Source: Microcebus murinus (lineage: Eukaryota > Chordata > Mammalia > Primates > Cheirogaleidae). Taken from it: a stretch of DNA of 64,000 nucleotides. The stretch lies in contig NC_134106.1 in the NCBI RefSeq assembly GCF_040939455.1, forward strand, positions 78,189,001-78,253,000. Reading direction: 5' to 3'. This document shows, one piece after another, positions 63,075 through 64,000 of this stretch. The number at the start of each line of letters is the position of its first letter. Position 1 is the first letter of the stretch. Below the pieces are notes generated by a model. The model saw only the letters and a list, made by a program, of their open reading frames with translations. It ran no database searches and had not been told where the DNA came from. A program made the translations under genes and the position numbers.

Positions 63075-63585
63075 ATCCTATGAGTTCATTTGCTAACAGG
63101 CACCCCACAGTTCTGTTTTGCACAATTTCTGAAAAGAAATTGAAAAGAAAAGAGATGTAAATCCTTGTCTTTCAAAATTGCTTTGAGAATCTGCTTTCGC
63201 AGAGTTCGTGAGTGAACAGCAGGAGAATGAGCTCCAGGTCTCAGACATATCTCCAGGGCAGAGTCGCATCTCTGGCGATAATCCTCCGAGGAAAGGCAGG
63301 GGAGTCAACTCTTGGACTGTGACATCCTACCATCCTGCCTCGGAGAAGAAAGAACAAAGCAGATGCAGCAGTACCCTGTTAATTTGGCTACAGCCATAAA
63401 CCTTCACCCCTAAATAAAAAGCCTGAATACTTGGTTCTCTTTGCCGACATTCTCTACCTCCTTCACTTCTGTGTTGGCCCTTTTCTGCCTAAGGAAAAGT
63501 AAATAAACTTCTTTGTATCCTAATCTTTGCCTGGAGAGATCTTTCTCAAAACCTCTATACACTAGCTCTCACGCCCTAACAGTTA
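63075..63585 (+). mobile_element. Probable solo LTR, endogenous retrovirus
   Basis: LTR-like architecture: TATA-like cctaaataaaaagcc (about 63410-63424), then a pyrimidine-rich stretch, a poly(A) signal in agtaaataaactt (63499-63511) and an end near cgccctaaca. Family not assigned; the 5' boundary is approximate. Confidence 0.5.
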
Positions 63586-63645
63586 TGCTGTGTTGCTTAG
63601 GGAATAATGACCCCAGAAGTCTGCACAAGTTCAGTACAGATGCAA

Positions 63646-63768
63646 TTTTTTTTTTTTTTTAGAAACAGCGTCTTACTCTCTGTGGCTCAGGTTGGAGTGC
63701 ATTGTCATCAGCATAGCAGCCTCAAACTCTTGGGCTTGAGTGGTCCTCCTGCCTCAGCCTCTCAAGAC
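63646..63768 (-). repeat. Alu monomer fragment
   Basis: Single antisense arm with T-run ('agaaacagcgtcttactctctgtggctcaggttgg'). Confidence 0.78.
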
Positions 63769-63784
63769 ACAATTTTGTTTTAAT

Positions 63785-64000
<216 letters not shown>

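Overview
This is a 64 kb piece of a primate nuclear genome, most likely from a strepsirrhine (lemur or loris/galago lineage). Three things point there. Vertebrate-type split genes are interrupted by very dense Alu SINEs. Most of the younger Alus have the strepsirrhine-style middle region, with extra 'ggccaactaa...tatatagaaaaaattagc' sequence between the monomers, and no human-type AluS/AluY copy is seen. A short hAT DNA transposon with a clean 8-bp target duplication is also present. The gene order matches human 2q11.2: MITD1 (minus), MRPL30 (plus), LYG2 (minus).

Layout. At 1-11.2 kb are the first five coding exons of MITD1 on the minus strand; its last exon or exons lie off the left edge. 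At about 11.16-11.42 kb is a compact, CpG-rich bidirectional promoter shared by MITD1 and MRPL30. At 11.2-20.9 kb is MRPL30 on the plus strand, with one non-coding and five coding exons that give a complete 161-residue frame. Intron 5 holds an antisense processed pseudogene of FAM32A. From 20.9 to 36.5 kb is intergenic DNA made of Alus, old L1 pieces, a hAT insertion and retrovirus-like remnants. At 36.5-46.8 kb is LYG2, a g-type lysozyme on the minus strand with five coding exons, a complete 212-residue frame and a probable 5' non-coding exon. From 46.8 to 64 kb is intergenic sequence (in human, LYG1 follows) holding MaLR LTRs, L1M pieces, MIR copies, Alus and one probable solo LTR. No LYG1 exon was recognised.

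The genes are not an operon and do not share a pathway. MITD1 acts with ESCRT-III in abscission, MRPL30 is a mitoribosomal protein, and LYG2 is a secreted muramidase-family protein. The only shared control visible is the MITD1/MRPL30 divergent promoter, with a perfect GTCACGTGAC palindrome and ETS-like sites. I found no convincing undescribed system. The best points for a second look are the hAT insertion, two tiny retro-insertions with target-site duplications, a perfect 20-bp hairpin at 60.5 kb, a 28-bp palindrome at 22.2 kb, and an unidentified GC-rich block at 47.4-48.2 kb.
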